NCBI RefSeq assembly: GCF_027244095.1
Contig: NC_069669.1
Location: forward strand, 8,830,501-8,894,500
Length of the DNA stretch: 64,000 nucleotides
Reading direction: 5' to 3'
From: Hemicordylus capensis
Lineage: Eukaryota > Chordata > Lepidosauria > Squamata > Cordylidae
Positions 9,990-32,302 of the stretch are shown one piece after another. Every line of letters starts with the position of its first letter. Positions within the stretch are counted from its first letter, which is position 1. The position numbers and the translations under genes were made by a program. Under the pieces are notes generated by a model. The model made no database searches, was not told the DNA's origin, and was given only the letters and a program-made list of their open reading frames with translations.

Positions 9990-10215
9990 TGGTCCTATCC
10001 CACCCCAGCATAACATTCCTCCCGGTGCCTGTTGCTGGTATCTCTGTCTCTACCTGCTTTGATATCTACTATCTTTGGTATCTGCTGCTATCTACTATCT
10101 CTCCCGCAACCTCTGGGGCCTATTTTCTCATTTCTTTTGCTAAACTGCTCTGAGAATTTTGTGTGTGCGTGCTGAGAAGTGGTATATGATTAATTAATTA
10201 ATTATTAATTATTAA
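9990..10215 (+). repeat. L2-like short tail repeat (family T)
   Basis: Decayed copy: CTGTTGCTGGTATCTCTGTC, then CTAAACTGCTCTGAGAATTTT and AGTGGTATATGATTAATTA. Confidence 0.55.
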
Positions 10216-10374
10216 TGAATAAATTGTTGTTTTGAGGTTTTCAGCTCTCCCGGATTGGTTCTGGAGTCTCTGGGAACCAGTACCCATCGCCAGGATATTC
10301 TTGAAAGCAAAATGGGAGCTTGTAATGGCTTGATATTGTGAAGAAAATGGGGAATTATGCTTTGCTAATTGAGC

Positions 10375-10620
10375 AAAGAGACATCATTTAAAGTGGCGAT
10401 TCTCCTGTATTGAGCAGGGGGAGAGCAACTGGCCCTGTCCAGCCCCAGCCCAGCACCACTCCAGTGGTTATTGCTAGGATCTACTTTCTGTCCCATCTGG
10501 GCCCTTTTGGGACTGGAGACCATCTTCTCATTATTCTTTTTCTCTGTAAGAAACGTTGAAAACTTTTCTTTTGGACAAAAAGCAGTACATAAATATTATT
10601 ATTAATAATAATAAAACCCC
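10375..10620 (+). repeat. L2-like short tail repeat (family T)
   Basis: AGTGGCGATTCTCCTG, GAGCAGGGGGAGAGCAACTG, CTCCAGTGGTTATTGCTAGG, and tail AAAGCAGTACATAAATATTA. Confidence 0.65.
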
Positions 10621-11088
10621 AGGAATAGGGTCAGTCGGAATTGGCAACCCTAGAGATTTGCGGTTGGGTGGGGCATGGCAACGTGCACTCAGGTGTGGGA
10701 TAGCTTTGAGCCCCATGTTAGATTTCTGACAGTGAAATTGACATGGACTTCATCCTAAACGCAAGCAAAAGTGAGTCCATGAGGGTTTTAGTATATTTAT
10801 TATTTATTTATTTAACGTATTTTTTTTAATACCTCCCAAAACTCACATCTCTGGGTGGTTTACAACAATGAAATTGTTGCAGCATGGCCCAGAACCAGAC
10901 TCTATCCAGAACCCCCAAACCAGTACTAAACCCAGCACTGAATAATCCTTTAGCAGTCTTGGGCCCTTGGATTCTTTTCTTTAATAATAGAAAAGACCAT
11001 GTATAGACAGACCATGCTCGATAATACTGACGAACAGCCCTCTGAGCATATAAAAAGTGTCTTTCCTTCAAGTACCCACAGGGGCCCA

Positions 11089-11388
11089 GTGGTGTTGTGG
11101 TAACAAGCATGAATCGTCCCCTTTGCTAAGCAGAGTCTCTCCTGGTTTGCATTTCAATGGGAGACTACATGTGAGCACTGTAAGATATTCCTCTTAGGGG
11201 ATGGAGCTGCTCTGGGAAGAGCAGCTAGGTCCCAAGTTCCCTCCCTGGCAGCATCTCCAAGATAGGGCTGAGAGAGACTCCTGCCTGCAACCCTGGAGAA
11301 GCCGCTGCCGGTCTGGGTAGACAATACTGAGCAAGATGGACCAAGGGTCTGACTCAGTAGAAGGCAGCTTCCTATGTCCCTATGTGAT
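11089..11388 (+). repeat. 5S/tRNA chimeric SINE, near full length
   Basis: GTGTTGTGGTAACAAGCATG head, 5S-like GCTAAGCAG...CAATGGGAGAC, body GACTCCTGCCTGCAACC, GGTCTGACTCAGTAGAAGG, end GCAGCTTCCTATG. Confidence 0.85.
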
Positions 11389-11809
11389 GAGAAGCAATTT
11401 GTTGTGGGGGTTGATGCTTGCCTTCTGTGATGCAAAGAGATAGGAAAGCCATGTTCTAGCTGTTCCCATGGGTCTGAATGCCGGACTCCTCAAGGGATGG
11501 ATACGCCTGTGTGAACCGGGCTCCCGTTCTCTTTGGGAAACTGTCTCCCTGGGAAGCCACCAGTGGTGCTAGCCAGGGGAGGCCCCTCCATGAGGCCAGG
11601 CGGGCTGGTGGCCTCAGGCGGCAGGTGGCTGGAGTTTCAAACGGGGGCAACTCTTTAGGACTCATCAGACCCTTGCGAGCTTGGCAAAGAGTGCCACTTT
11701 CCCTCACAAAGCGTGTGAGGAGCACGAGAGAAGAACAGGGTGCTGGACACCTCCCTCCCTCCCTGCCCCTATGTGTTTGCAGAAGTTGGTTTGGAAGGGG
11801 CCTGGCCCC

Positions 11810-12200
11810 CACATAAGAACGGCCCTGCTGGATCAGGCCCAAGAAGGCCCATCTAGTCCAGCATCCTGTCTCGCACAGTGGCCCACCAGATGCCGCTGGA
11901 AGCCACAGGCAGGGGTTGAGGGCATGCCCTCTCTCCTGCTTTTACTCCCCTGCAACTGGTACTCAGAAGCATCCTGCCTTGGAGGCTGGAGGTGGCCTGT
12001 AGCCCTCCGACTAGTAGCCGTTGATAGACCTCTCCTCCATGAAGTGATCCTAACCACTCTTCAAGCCATCCAGGTTGTTGGCTGTCACCACATCTCGTGG
12101 CAGAGAATTCCACAAGTGGATTATGCGTTGTGTGAAAAAGGACTTCCATTGGTTGGTCCTAGATTTCCCAGCAATCAATTTCATGGACAATCAATTTCAT
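11810..12200 (-). mobile_element. L2/CR1-like LINE 3' fragment
   Basis: Minus-strand copy starting from the 3' end (CATAAGAACGGCCCTGCTGG, TCAGGCCC) and running to TGGAATTCTCTGCCACGAG and GATTGCTGGGAAATCTAGG. Confidence 0.8.
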
Positions 12201-12204
12201 GATC

Positions 12205-13185
12205 CCACCAGGGACCTCAGCATCCTGGACCACCCCAGCTCCTGCCTTCGCCCTTTTAATTTCTCCCTAACTCTGCTCCATGGGAGAGCCAGGTTCAGAG
12301 GTGACCTTGGGAATCCATGTGGTGAAGGGTTGGGAGGCAGCATAGCACGGGTGGCGGCCGTTTGTAGGGGAAAGGCACAGATCCCGCTGCTCCGGCCTGC
12401 CCTCTAGTGAGCAGCGTTTGCAACACCTGCCAACATGCAGGACGAAGGGGACGGTTTTGCAGTTTTGCAACACATTGCAGTTGGAAATGGGGAAGATCTG
12501 GGAAGGCAGTGATTCCCAAACCCGGGATCACTTTGAGGGACTCCGTTCCTTCCGCTCTGAGAGATCATTGAAAGGCTCCTTTGACACTGATGCTGCAGTA
12601 GCTGGTTGGTGTCAAAGCTGAGGGTGTTTCTGTCGCTTGGGTTAAAGATATACTCGAGAAGCATAATCATTGCATGGTAGGTGATCAGCAGTTCGAAATC
12701 TACGTCAGGGAACCGCCAAGGGCGAAGCAGCAAGCTGTGTTTGTGCAGGGCACATATTGATCATGCGCATATTTTCATGCGGATGCGCAGTAAGGAAAAG
12801 ATCAGGGGTGACCTCCAGGTTTTGAGGGGACTCTCCTCAAACTGCCAGCCCATGGCGGGGTGGCTGAAGGTGGTCCCCAAAAGGTGCTCTGATAGCAACA
12901 GTGGGGAGAATCCTGCCGCCTTGCTGGTGCCCCCATAATCTGCTGGTTGAGGTGAGCACCTCATCTCACACATGCGCATCCCTGGAAAGGATGGTTCCCC
13001 CCCCACCACCAATGGTACAGCACAGCTCCTGTTTCTTCAAGCCTTGGGAGAATCCCTGAGATTACGTTTTTCACCTATGGCCCAGACACTGGCAAATCCA
13101 ATTCTGGGGCCATTCATGTGTGTAAACAACTTGCAAGATGGACCTTGGAACATTTCTGGTGACCAGAGTAAATAATAATTTAAAA
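12205..13185. other. Intergenic stretch without recognised content
   Basis: No exon-like frame, known repeat or RNA signature was seen on either strand. Unique-looking sequence between MCRIP2 and METTL26. Confidence 0.5.
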
Positions 13186-13189
13186 AGAA

Positions 13190-13340
13190 ACAACCCTTCC
13201 CAGATTCCATTCTACAGATCTGCTGCCAGATCGGTCTTCGGGACGTCCCGTAGAGACCATATTACTCCGGTTCTAAGAGATCTACACTGGCTACCAATAG
13301 TTTTCTGGGCGAAAGACGAGGTTGAATCGGTCCTCTTCTC
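13190..13340 (+). mobile_element. L2-like LINE reverse-transcriptase fragment
   Basis: One frame reads RSAARSVFGTSRRDHITPVL followed by RDLHWLPI, the typical C-terminal motif of L2-group LINE ORF2 proteins. Confidence 0.75.
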
Positions 13341-13879
13341 ATTAAAGAGTATGCATTTTGCTCACCAAAATGTTATCTCGTCGCCCATTTCGCTATTTTG
13401 TTTCCTGTTTTGTTGTTTTTGTTCTGAACTGCTTGAGTGTAATGTAAATGGGACATGTCAAACTTTAAAAATGTGGGTTTGGTTCTGGTCCATCACTATC
13501 TTGAAACTTAAACCAGTTCCGGTCCAGACATTGTGAAAAGTGGCTGAGAATTAGAAAGCAGTTCAGACACTCTCAAAACAACGCTCACCATTAAAGAGTG
13601 GTTCGACAAAATACGGTAAGGGATGAAAGATCATCCCGTGTTCCATGAACTCAGCCTATAGAGATCATTTTCTTGAGAGATGGCTACCCTTCCTCCATTT
13701 CAAAGATAGAAATAAACTCCCCCATTCGAAACCTGAAAGATTTAAACCAATGCTCCTCTGGTAAGTAGGCACCCCTTACGGTTCGGATATTTATAGATTA
13801 TATTGAAATAAGTCATAAAAGCAATGGGCAAAAGGTGTTATTATTAGAGCATTGCTGTCCTCAGTTCTTTTATGTGTGT

Positions 13880-14310
13880 TTTCATTCATTCATTCATTTA
13901 ATAAATGTGTATACTGCCCTCTGCCAAAGTCTCTACGTGGTTTACAGCATAAAACAAGAATTTAACAGTTACAGTAAAACATATAAAATCCAATTAAAAT
14001 ATCCATAAAAATACAGCAACTAACTAAAAAGCTGGGCTAAAGAGATATGTCTTTAGTTGTTTCCTAAAAGCCAACAGGGATGGGGCTGTTCTAATCTCAG
14101 CAAGAAGTGCATTCCACAGTTCTGGGGCCACCACAGAGAAGGTCCGCCTTTGAGTCGCCACCCGGCGAGCTGGCGGCACCCTCAGACGAATCTCCCCTGA
14201 TTATCTTAATCGGTTCATAGTGAAGAAGGCGCTCTCTTAAATACTGTGGGTCCAAGCCGTTAAGGGCTTTATAGGTAATAACCAGCACTTTCTTTTCCGC
14301 TCTTTCTTTT
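13880..14310 (-). mobile_element. L2-like LINE 3' fragment
   Basis: Minus strand reads TTATAGAGAGCGC-type end of the RT region, a GGAATGCACTTCTTGCTGAG segment (WNALP-like in other copies) and the tail GTATACACATTTATTAAATG. Confidence 0.65.
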
Positions 14311-14699
14311 GGGGGCCCCCAGGGGCTGTGGAGACAGTGGACTTCAGCCCCCAAGTCCAGGGCTAAGAGTGCCTCTGTGCCTGCAATCCTGGTGCCGGAA
14401 AAACAGCTGTATTTTCTTAATATCATCAATGCAGCCATGAATGAATGAATGAATATGTAAATAAAATGAATGAATGATCATCAGCATCATTTTTATTATC
14501 AATGCAACACAAAAAATTGATTGCATTTTCTTAATATCATTATTGCAGCAATACTATGCATATCATCATTAATATTATCATCAATGCAACAGAACATTCT
14601 GGTTGCGTTTTCCTAATATCATCAATGCAACCATAGTAACAGAATATGGATATATTATTAATATTATTATCAATGCAGCATAACAAACTGACTGTTTTC

Positions 14700-14703
14700 T
14701 TTA

Positions 14704-14734
<31 letters not shown>

Positions 14735-14938
14735 TATTTATTGTAAAATGTATATACCACTTTTCATTAAAATAATCTCAGAGTGGTTTACAATGTAATT
14801 AAAACAATGCATAATTAAAATACAAAAGGTTCAGATTATCTCAAAAATTAAAACCATACATCATTAATACAAAAGTACACATAATATAAATATAAAAGTA
14901 ATCTCTATTAAAAATTTTAATAACCCATAAAGATAGAA

Positions 14939-14975
<37 letters not shown>
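14700..14975 (-). repeat. LINE tail with TTTA and AAT simple repeats
   Basis: ATTTATTTATTT run at about 14706-14735, LINE-tail-like GTATATACCACTTTTCATTA on the plus strand, and an AAT trinucleotide run at 14938-14975. Confidence 0.6.
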
Positions 14976-14978
<3 letters not shown>

Positions 14979-15022
14979 CTCAACGCAGCAGCCGTGAACA
15001 ATATTTTCATTCAAAAGTATTC

Positions 15023-15125
15023 AAAAGAGAAACTTAAGTATGTAGGACTTCGCTCTGGGCTCCTTGGAGGAAGAGCAAGATATAAATGTAAAAATAATAA
15101 AATAAATAATAATAATAATAATGAA
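15023..15125 (+). repeat. Sauria SINE, 3' part
   Basis: CTTCGCTCTGGGCTCCTTGG, GGAAGAGCAAGATATAAATG and an AATAAT tail. Confidence 0.8.
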
Positions 15126-15608
15126 AAAAGTCTGGGTAAAGAGCCGTGTCGTTACTTTATCATTAGAGTAGCAGCAACAATAATAGAAGGTGCATATTAT
15201 TAAGCATCATCATCATCATCATCATCAATGCAGCACAACAAACTGTCTGCATTCTTATTATTAATGCCACGATAATAATAAAATAAACCTGCATATCATT
15301 AACGCATAATGATTATTCATGCGTGAATGAACATGCATTCATCATATTAAGATGATACAAGAACAAGGCACTGGTTAAACTTTAGCACTTTGCCCGGTCT
15401 TTTTAGAAAATCATATCTCAGTGAACTTTGACGTAGCTGCAGTTTAAGAAACGGGATCTTTCTTTTGTCTGGGAATTGGCCTGCCACCCAGTAAGAAAGA
15501 TATAACCATGTGCTTAAAGAGAAACCCCCGCAGCAGTACACTGACGTACCTGTAGAGGGCTCTCTGCCTTAGCTTCATAGGACATCCCCGCGAATAGATT
15601 TCTCAACC

Positions 15609-15679
15609 GCGCCGCTGGTGTAGTGGTATCATGCAAGATTCCCATTCTTGCGACCCGGGTTCGATTCCCGGGCGGCGCA
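15609..15679 (+). tRNA. tRNA-Gly, anticodon CCC
   Basis: 71-nt cloverleaf. Acceptor GCGCCGC pairs with GCGGCGC plus discriminator A. The A box is TGGTGTAGTGG, the anticodon stem CAAGA/TCTTG closes the seven-base loop TTCCCAT (anticodon CCC), and the B box is GGTTCGATTCC. No intron and no 3' CCA, as in nuclear genes. A T5 terminator follows at 15685-15689. The sequence appears identical or nearly so to human tRNA-Gly-CCC, which by memory also sits between METTL26 and MCRIP2. SINE heads elsewhere are far less perfect, so this is a real gene. Confidence 0.96.
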
Positions 15680-15684
15680 GGAAG

Positions 15685-15689
15685 TTTTT
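15685..15689 (+). terminator. RNA polymerase III T5 terminator of tRNA-Gly
   Basis: Five T residues, starting 6 nt after the tRNA discriminator base. Confidence 0.85.
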
Positions 15690-16415
15690 GCAACTTGGAA
15701 AAATGCGTCCCAGCTGTGTGTGCAAAACAGGCGACAAGGTTTTTCTGCTTCGGTGGGTTAGTGTCGCATCTCCTGGCCTTCGGTAGCAGTTTCCCCACTA
15801 CGTTAAGCGCCTCTCTGCAGGAACCAAGTCAGGCATTGGCAACACCCTCCTTTTTTAAATCGCTTTATCACTCTTTTTTGGGAGTGGAGGACTGAGTCGA
15901 CGAAGACAGGGGTCCCGAGTTTCCTCCATGGCTACCCTGCTGCAATTCTAGATGCATGCTTCTTCATGCACTAATGATAAAGAGTTAAGTCCCAGAAGTG
16001 AGGGATTTAATCCTACGGAACTCAGTGCGACTTGCTTTGGAGTAAAGGATCTGGTTGTTTGGATTGGGGGCTTGCCCCAGCATTCCGCGGGAACTACCGC
16101 CCTAGCCAGCCAGAGATTAGCCCATTTTTCGATGCAATGTCTCAGTCTTGAGCCTAATTATAGGGATAATATATTGTATACTGATCTACCTCGCGGGGTT
16201 GTTGTTGTTGCAAGAAGACAAGGTATGTGAAAGCGCTTTGACTATTCTAGAGCGTGCTATACAAGTTTATCATTATTTGTCATTGTGGTGGTGAAAGAAA
16301 GAAAGAAAACACTACAGTTTCTATGACAGTTACCTGGGAGTAAGCGCTTTAAACTCAGACTTACTTCTGAGTAGACATGCACTACAGCTATATGAAAAGC
16401 GCCTTTCCTTGCAGG

Positions 16416-16553
16416 CAGGGGTTCTCAAACCTGGGTCCCCAGAAGTTGTTGGACTACAACTCCCATCATTCCTGGCCACAATGGCCTTTGTGGCCGGGGA
16501 TGATGGGAGTTGTAGTTCAACATAACCTGGGGACCCAGGTTTGAAAACCCCTG
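16416..16553. mobile_element. hAT-like palindromic MITE (138 bp)
   Basis: CAGGGGTTCTCAAACCTGGG and its near complement CCCAGGTTTGAAAACCCCTG. Flanks CCTTGCAG and CCTTGAAG suggest an 8-bp duplication with one change. Confidence 0.85.
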
Positions 16554-17162
16554 CCTTGAAGGTATTGCAGAGCGGGGGAGAACTACTTGTCTGCGGGCAA
16601 GGGCGGCTGGGACGGGGGAGCTCCCAAGATAAGGGGCTTCCCCCCATTTTTGTTTCAGAAATCTAATATGTGGGACCCACCCCACCCATAAATGCACTTT
16701 GCCCCTTCTGTCCCATCCCCGCAATTTTTTTTCCTGGCGCCGCCACTGCCTGTGTATATTATCATATGAGAGCCTTCCGTCGCCCCCTAGCACGACCTCA
16801 GAGAAACATCCCTGCTCATCATGGGCAAAGAAAAACGAAGAGCCCTGAGGACTAGCGGCCTTAAAGCCAAATCCTTCTCTTTATCGCAGCATTCGCTCTC
16901 GGTCAGAGCCAAAGAGTGTACTTCGTCAGGCGCGGCGACGCCTCCATTCAACTTCTTAAAGACGCCACGGGACCCTACCGCGCGCTTAACCCAGGACGAA
17001 GTCCTGCGGAACTCGGCGAGACTGGCTTCTCCTGCAAGACGCCCCGAGCCCACCCTTCTCTTGGAAGCCTCGCCCAGAGAGACGCCTGGCCATAAGCATG
17101 CCTTCCAAGCGGCTGGAGGCGATCGCGGGGGCAGAACGAAGGCTCCCCAGAAGCGCTGCAGC

Positions 17163-17176
17163 CTGGGAAATGTAGT
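17163..17176 (-). promoter_or_regulatory. ZNF143/THAP11-like binding motif
   Basis: The minus strand reads ACTACATTTCCCAG, close to the ACTACAATTCCCAG element common in vertebrate housekeeping CpG-island promoters. It lies about 245 nt upstream of the METTL26 start codon. Confidence 0.6.
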
Positions 17177-17293
17177 CTTTTTGGTTTCCCGTCCCCACCT
17201 CCGAGAGGCTGAACCCATCCTCCCATCTAGGGACACTGACCCGCCTCCCAGCTGCCTCCGCGCCCGCAGCTTGGGGGCCCGGGAAGTATGTAG

Positions 17294-28321
<11,028 letters not shown>

Positions 28322-28900
28322 AATGGCCCGAAGGAAGGTGTCTGAGGCATTTCCCGCCCCCCTGCCCCCCCTTCCATCCTGCTCCACGTGGCTTCTTGTG
28401 GCTAGACAAACTCCTCCTGGTGAGATGAAATGAGCTCCTACCAGAACTTTGTAAAACTTTTCTGAAGAACTCTATCTCCTGAGGGTATCGCCGAAGGGCT
28501 TGCCTTTCCATGCATAGGTTTCATTATTCGGTGTGCTGCTGCTGGTTTTCTTGCAAAGGGTTAACTTTAATTCACCTGCCCGTCCTGAAACCTTGTGGTC
28601 TGTTTCAGCTCCTCAGAAGCAAGGCTGCCTTAGACGGCCTTTTGATAGAGGCGTCAGTGTTTGCTGGCCCTGTCCTGGGACTTCGTTTGCAGAGGACAGG
28701 AAAGGGTTTGGGGGGAAACGCACTGGGGAACCAGGGTGGGAGGAGGTTGCCCTGAATTGTCTTCCCTCAATAACTGAGAAGTTTGATCCACTCTTACCAG
28801 AACAAGGTGGGAAGGAATTACATCAATTCTATTGAATTGATAGAATTGAAATATCCCTTCATTTCATGTAACAATAAATAAAAATTCCTGTCTCCTCTTT
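28322..28900 (+). other. Probable METTL26 3' UTR
   Basis: Repeat-free sequence from the stop codon to the overlapping poly(A) hexamers at 28873-28882. The extent is inferred only from those hexamers. Confidence 0.5.
28873..28882 (+). promoter_or_regulatory. Overlapping AATAAA poly(A) signals, probable METTL26 end
   Basis: AATAAATAAA gives two canonical hexamers 552 nt after the stop, followed by T-rich sequence at the start of a short minisatellite. Confidence 0.55.
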
Positions 28901-28975
28901 GGAGACCCCGGGGTGTCTCTCCTCTTTGGAGACCCCAGGGGGTCTCTCCTCTTTGGAGACCCTGCCCTCTCCCTT
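28890..28975 (+). repeat. About 28-bp minisatellite, three units
   Basis: The unit TCTCCTCTTTGGAGACCCC recurs three times. Each carries GGTCTC-type and GAGACC-type complements and so can form a small hairpin. Confidence 0.85.
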
Positions 28976-29500
28976 TTGGATTCTGCTGGGTGTTCCTCAC
29001 CCAGTCCAAAGGGCAAGCTTTAAGACTGCATTGTGGCCACAACCGGCATCTTAAGGGCTCGATCCCCACCCCCACCCACTTTCAAAGAATTTAGTGCCTT
29101 CGGTAGATTCACTGACGATCTCCTTTATCAAGCAGAAAAACAAAAGGAGACCTGGAGGTTTTAAGATCTCCTATAATGGTTGGTATTAACACTCAGACAT
29201 TGTGATACTACAGGGCCCATCTACACATTTGGATAACTCACATGGTACAGAGTTCCTTGGGACAGCACCATTTTCGTCGGCAGGTGGAGGATTTCCTGTC
29301 CGAATTTTCCCCGACACCAAAATCTCCCTGCCTGTGGGAAACCTACATCTTGGGGGCAGAATATTATTTTCCCTGTTAGTTTTCTAGGGTGCATTCAGCC
29401 ACATTATTAAACACGCCCCCCCCCCAAATTCTGTATTGATACAGTCCCAGGAACTCTGTTCCGTTTGATTTACCTGCATGGATAGATCAGTTTGCAACCT
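28976..29500. other. Intergenic stretch without recognised content
   Basis: Between the convergent METTL26 and WFIKKN1. No coding, RNA or repeat signature that I can name. Confidence 0.5.
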
Positions 29501-29502
29501 TG

Positions 29503-29592
29503 ACTTTCTAGCTGTTGAACTCCCATTCCCACTTATTGCAGCTGGGGCTGATGGGAGTTGTAGTTCAACAGCTGCTGGAGGGTCAAGGCTAC
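29503..29592. mobile_element. Short palindromic MITE
   Basis: CCTTGACTTTCTAGCTGTTG facing CAACAGCTGCTGGAGGGTC, with core GATGGGAGTTGTAGTT. Confidence 0.6.
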
Positions 29593-30456
29593 CTACCCCG
29601 GTTGTAGTGATTTTGTTCAGTGAGACATTCTTTGACTATGTCAGCATTCGAAAACGCACATCCATACACACCTGGTACTTCTCTCCCAAGTGTGTTTGGT
29701 GGTAGAAAAACCGCTTCCAAAAGTAAGGAAATGCTGTGTCTTCCCAATTTGGTCCAACTGATACAAGCTTTCTGTAACACCCACTCGAATCATTTTTGCT
29801 CTTAAAAAAATAATAATAATCTCGGTATGAGGCAATGGTACCCTCTAGTGGCAATAAGTAGAATAGGACTGATGTGTCGTTCAGGTTTTGGGGATGTGGG
29901 ATTGGTAAGCGAGAAACCGGCAGACGGACCAAGGTTGATGTCTCCCTGTATGTGCTATGCTGTATTTGGCTGGAAATAAATGTCAGCTCTGGGCATTGCT
30001 GTCTGTGGCTGTCTTTATGGGATGCTCGGGAGAAGCACCAATCCATTTTCTTATCTGGCCTGGGTTACGGAATCACAGCATCAGAGGAGGAAACTTGATA
30101 ATCTGCACCCAGGGAAGACGCAGTTAATCAGATCTAGAATTCTGCTCTAAACCGTGAAAATAACATTGTACACTGCTGTTTTTTCTTTGCTTTTTGTGAG
30201 CAAAACTCTGCACCCCAGCAACCCCACTCTGATTCTCCAAATCAATTCAGTTCTGCAGAAGCAGCAACTTTTCATACAACTGCCTGTTGTGCAAATTTGA
30301 CTGGCTTGCTGGGCTGTGGGCCGACAGCTTGGAGTAAGGATGCTGTCAAAGTGGACCATTGAGATTGCGAGCAAGCGATCCTCAGTAGAACTAATGGTGT
30401 CTCCTTCCTGCTTCTTTGAACAAGGTACAGTAACGCTTACCTAGGACCAGTCACGG

Positions 30457-30570
30457 GGATTCCCAGATGTTGTTGACTACAACTCCCAGCATCCCTAGCT
30501 GCAGTGGCCTTTGCCTGGGGATGATGGGGTTTGGAGTCACCAACATCTGGGACTCCCTGTTAGAGGGAAC
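30457..30570. mobile_element. hAT-like palindromic MITE
   Basis: GGGATTCCCAGATGTTGTTG facing CACCAACATCTGGGACTCCC, same subtype as 22642-22777. Confidence 0.7.
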
Positions 30571-30901
30571 ACTGGTCCTATAGCACTCTCCTCTGTTCTG
30601 TGAATGGGGAATTGACGCCTCTTTGAAGGGCCGCCTTCTTGAAACTACATGGTGGATCAGCAAAATATTTTTTTAAAAGAATTTGGGTCCCTTTATAGTC
30701 CTCTCCCATGTATGGTGAATTTGGCTTGTCTGTGTCATTCATGGGCCTCTAATTGGAATAGCCACCACCTTAGGCTCATAGGAAGCTTCCTAATTCTTAT
30801 ACCAAGTCAGACCATTGGTCCAGCTCAGAATTGCCTACCCTGACGGGCAGCAACTCCCCAAGGTTTCAGGCAGGAGTCTCTCCCAGCCCTTCCTGGAGAT
30901 A

Positions 30902-31139
30902 GAACCATCTTTGGTAATATGGGGCTGATTCTCTTTTAGTTTTTATAATTCTCAATTTTTTTAGCTTTTTAAAATAACTTATAGTTTGAAACTTAATTCT
31001 GATTGTCGTTTTGGCCTGACTTTTAACTGGTTTCCTTAATTTGGTTAATTTTATTTTACGTTGTATCTGTTTTATCATTGGGAGCCGCCCCAAGCAGTAG
31101 TGTACTAGAGGGGTGGGGTATACATAATTTAAATTAAAA
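30902..31139 (+). mobile_element. L2-like LINE tail inserted in a SINE
   Basis: Ends GGGAGCCGCCCCAAGCAGTA and GGGTATACATAATTTAAATT with an A-rich tail. Its left edge is at the SINE's CTGGAGAT. Confidence 0.6.
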
Positions 31140-31218
31140 AATGCTGCCAGGGAGGGAACCTGGGATCTTCTGCATGCAAAGCAGATGCTCTACCCCGAGC
31201 GACAGCCCCTATCCCCTA

Positions 31219-31493
31219 ATTTATTTATTTATTGAAAATATTTATAGCCCACCCCTTCAGTGCACTACTGCTTGGGGCAGCTCACAACAATGAGATAGAC
31301 ACAAGATACAATAAGAGCAATACAATTAACTAAATTTTAAAAATTCAGATTAAAAACCACACTTAGGTTCAATTTAAAACTGAAAATTATAAAAAGCTAA
31401 AGAGCCTACCAGATATAACGAATTGATAATGGAGCATTAAAAGGCCTCCTTAAAAAGGTGTGTTTTAAGATTTTTTTTTAAAAAAACACTGAG
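31219..31493 (-). mobile_element. L2-like LINE tail inserted in the same SINE, opposite strand
   Basis: Minus-strand tail TTTCAATAAATAAATAAAT, then GCTGCCCCAAGCAGTAGTG and a CTTTTTAAGGAGGCC segment. Confidence 0.65.
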
Positions 31494-31654
31494 GATCCTA
31501 AGGGGGGGATATCTTGCAGTGCTCACACATGTAGTCTCCCATCCAAATGCAATCCAAGGTGGACTCTGCTTAGCAACCAGGACAATTCCCTGTGTTCCCA
31601 CAAGACCAGCTCGCCTCCCCTTAAACCAATATGGTGGGTTACTACCACTTAATG

Positions 31655-31765
31655 CCTCTGTCTGTGGTGGAACTACAACTCCCATCATCCCCAGCCATAC
31701 TAAATGGTAGCTGGGAATGATGGGAGTTGTAGTCCGACCACAGCTGGAGAGGCGAGGTTGCCTGC
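31655..31765. mobile_element. hAT-like palindromic MITE
   Basis: GCCTCTGTCTGTGGTGGAAC facing CCGACCACAGCTGGAGAGGC, with the ACTACAACTCCCATCATCCC core on both strands. Confidence 0.72.
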
Positions 31766-31917
31766 CTGTGACTTGACGGGTCCTGGTTGTCAGACTCTGC
31801 GGAATCCGAAACTGAGCGCTTGGGCGAAGTTTGCCAAAATGTAGAATTTGCTATTAAGTGGTGGGAGAGGGAGAGAGAGCAGCTATTGTGACCGAGGTGG
31901 ACACACAGGAATTTTTT

Positions 31918-31923
31918 TTTAAT
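31918..31923 (-). promoter_or_regulatory. Possible WFIKKN1 poly(A) signal (ATTAAA)
   Basis: Minus-strand ATTAAA 380 nt past the stop codon, followed by an A-rich run. No canonical AATAAA closer to the stop was noticed. Tentative. Confidence 0.3.
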
Positions 31924-32302
31924 TATTCATTTTATGTTCGCTGGGCGGGCGTGTGGGATCACAGGCACAGATAAATTATGGCTCACACGAAAAACAGACG
32001 GTAGGTAGTTACAAGCATAACGAAGCTCATTGTAACAGGACAGTGTTAATAGCTGAACAAATGTCAACAAGAGGCTGGTCCATGGAAGTGGCCTGGGGGG
32101 AGGAAGGGGGTCAGGATTTCTCAGCACCAGCCCTCCTCCCCACTCTGAGGCACGTGGGGTTTTCCAGCGGTCGCAATTTGCCTTGCCCAGTCTCCACTCC
32201 AGTCCTGTGTGGCTACGACGGCACCCAAAGAGAAGAGCCGTGTCGTCGAGGAGGGATGATGCTTGCCTTTCTCCCCTCCTCCCCTGAGGCGAGCAACCTG
32301 GC

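Larger units (their letters stand above)
30777..31620 (-). repeat. 5S/tRNA chimeric SINE split twice by LINE-tail insertions
   Basis: SINE segments at 30777-30901 (body), 31140-31218 (TGCTGCCAGGGAGGGAACC to ACAGCCCCTATCCCC) and 31494-31620 (GGGGATATCTTGCAGTGCTC, 5S-like head). They are collinear once 30902-31139 and 31219-31493 are removed. Confidence 0.78.
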
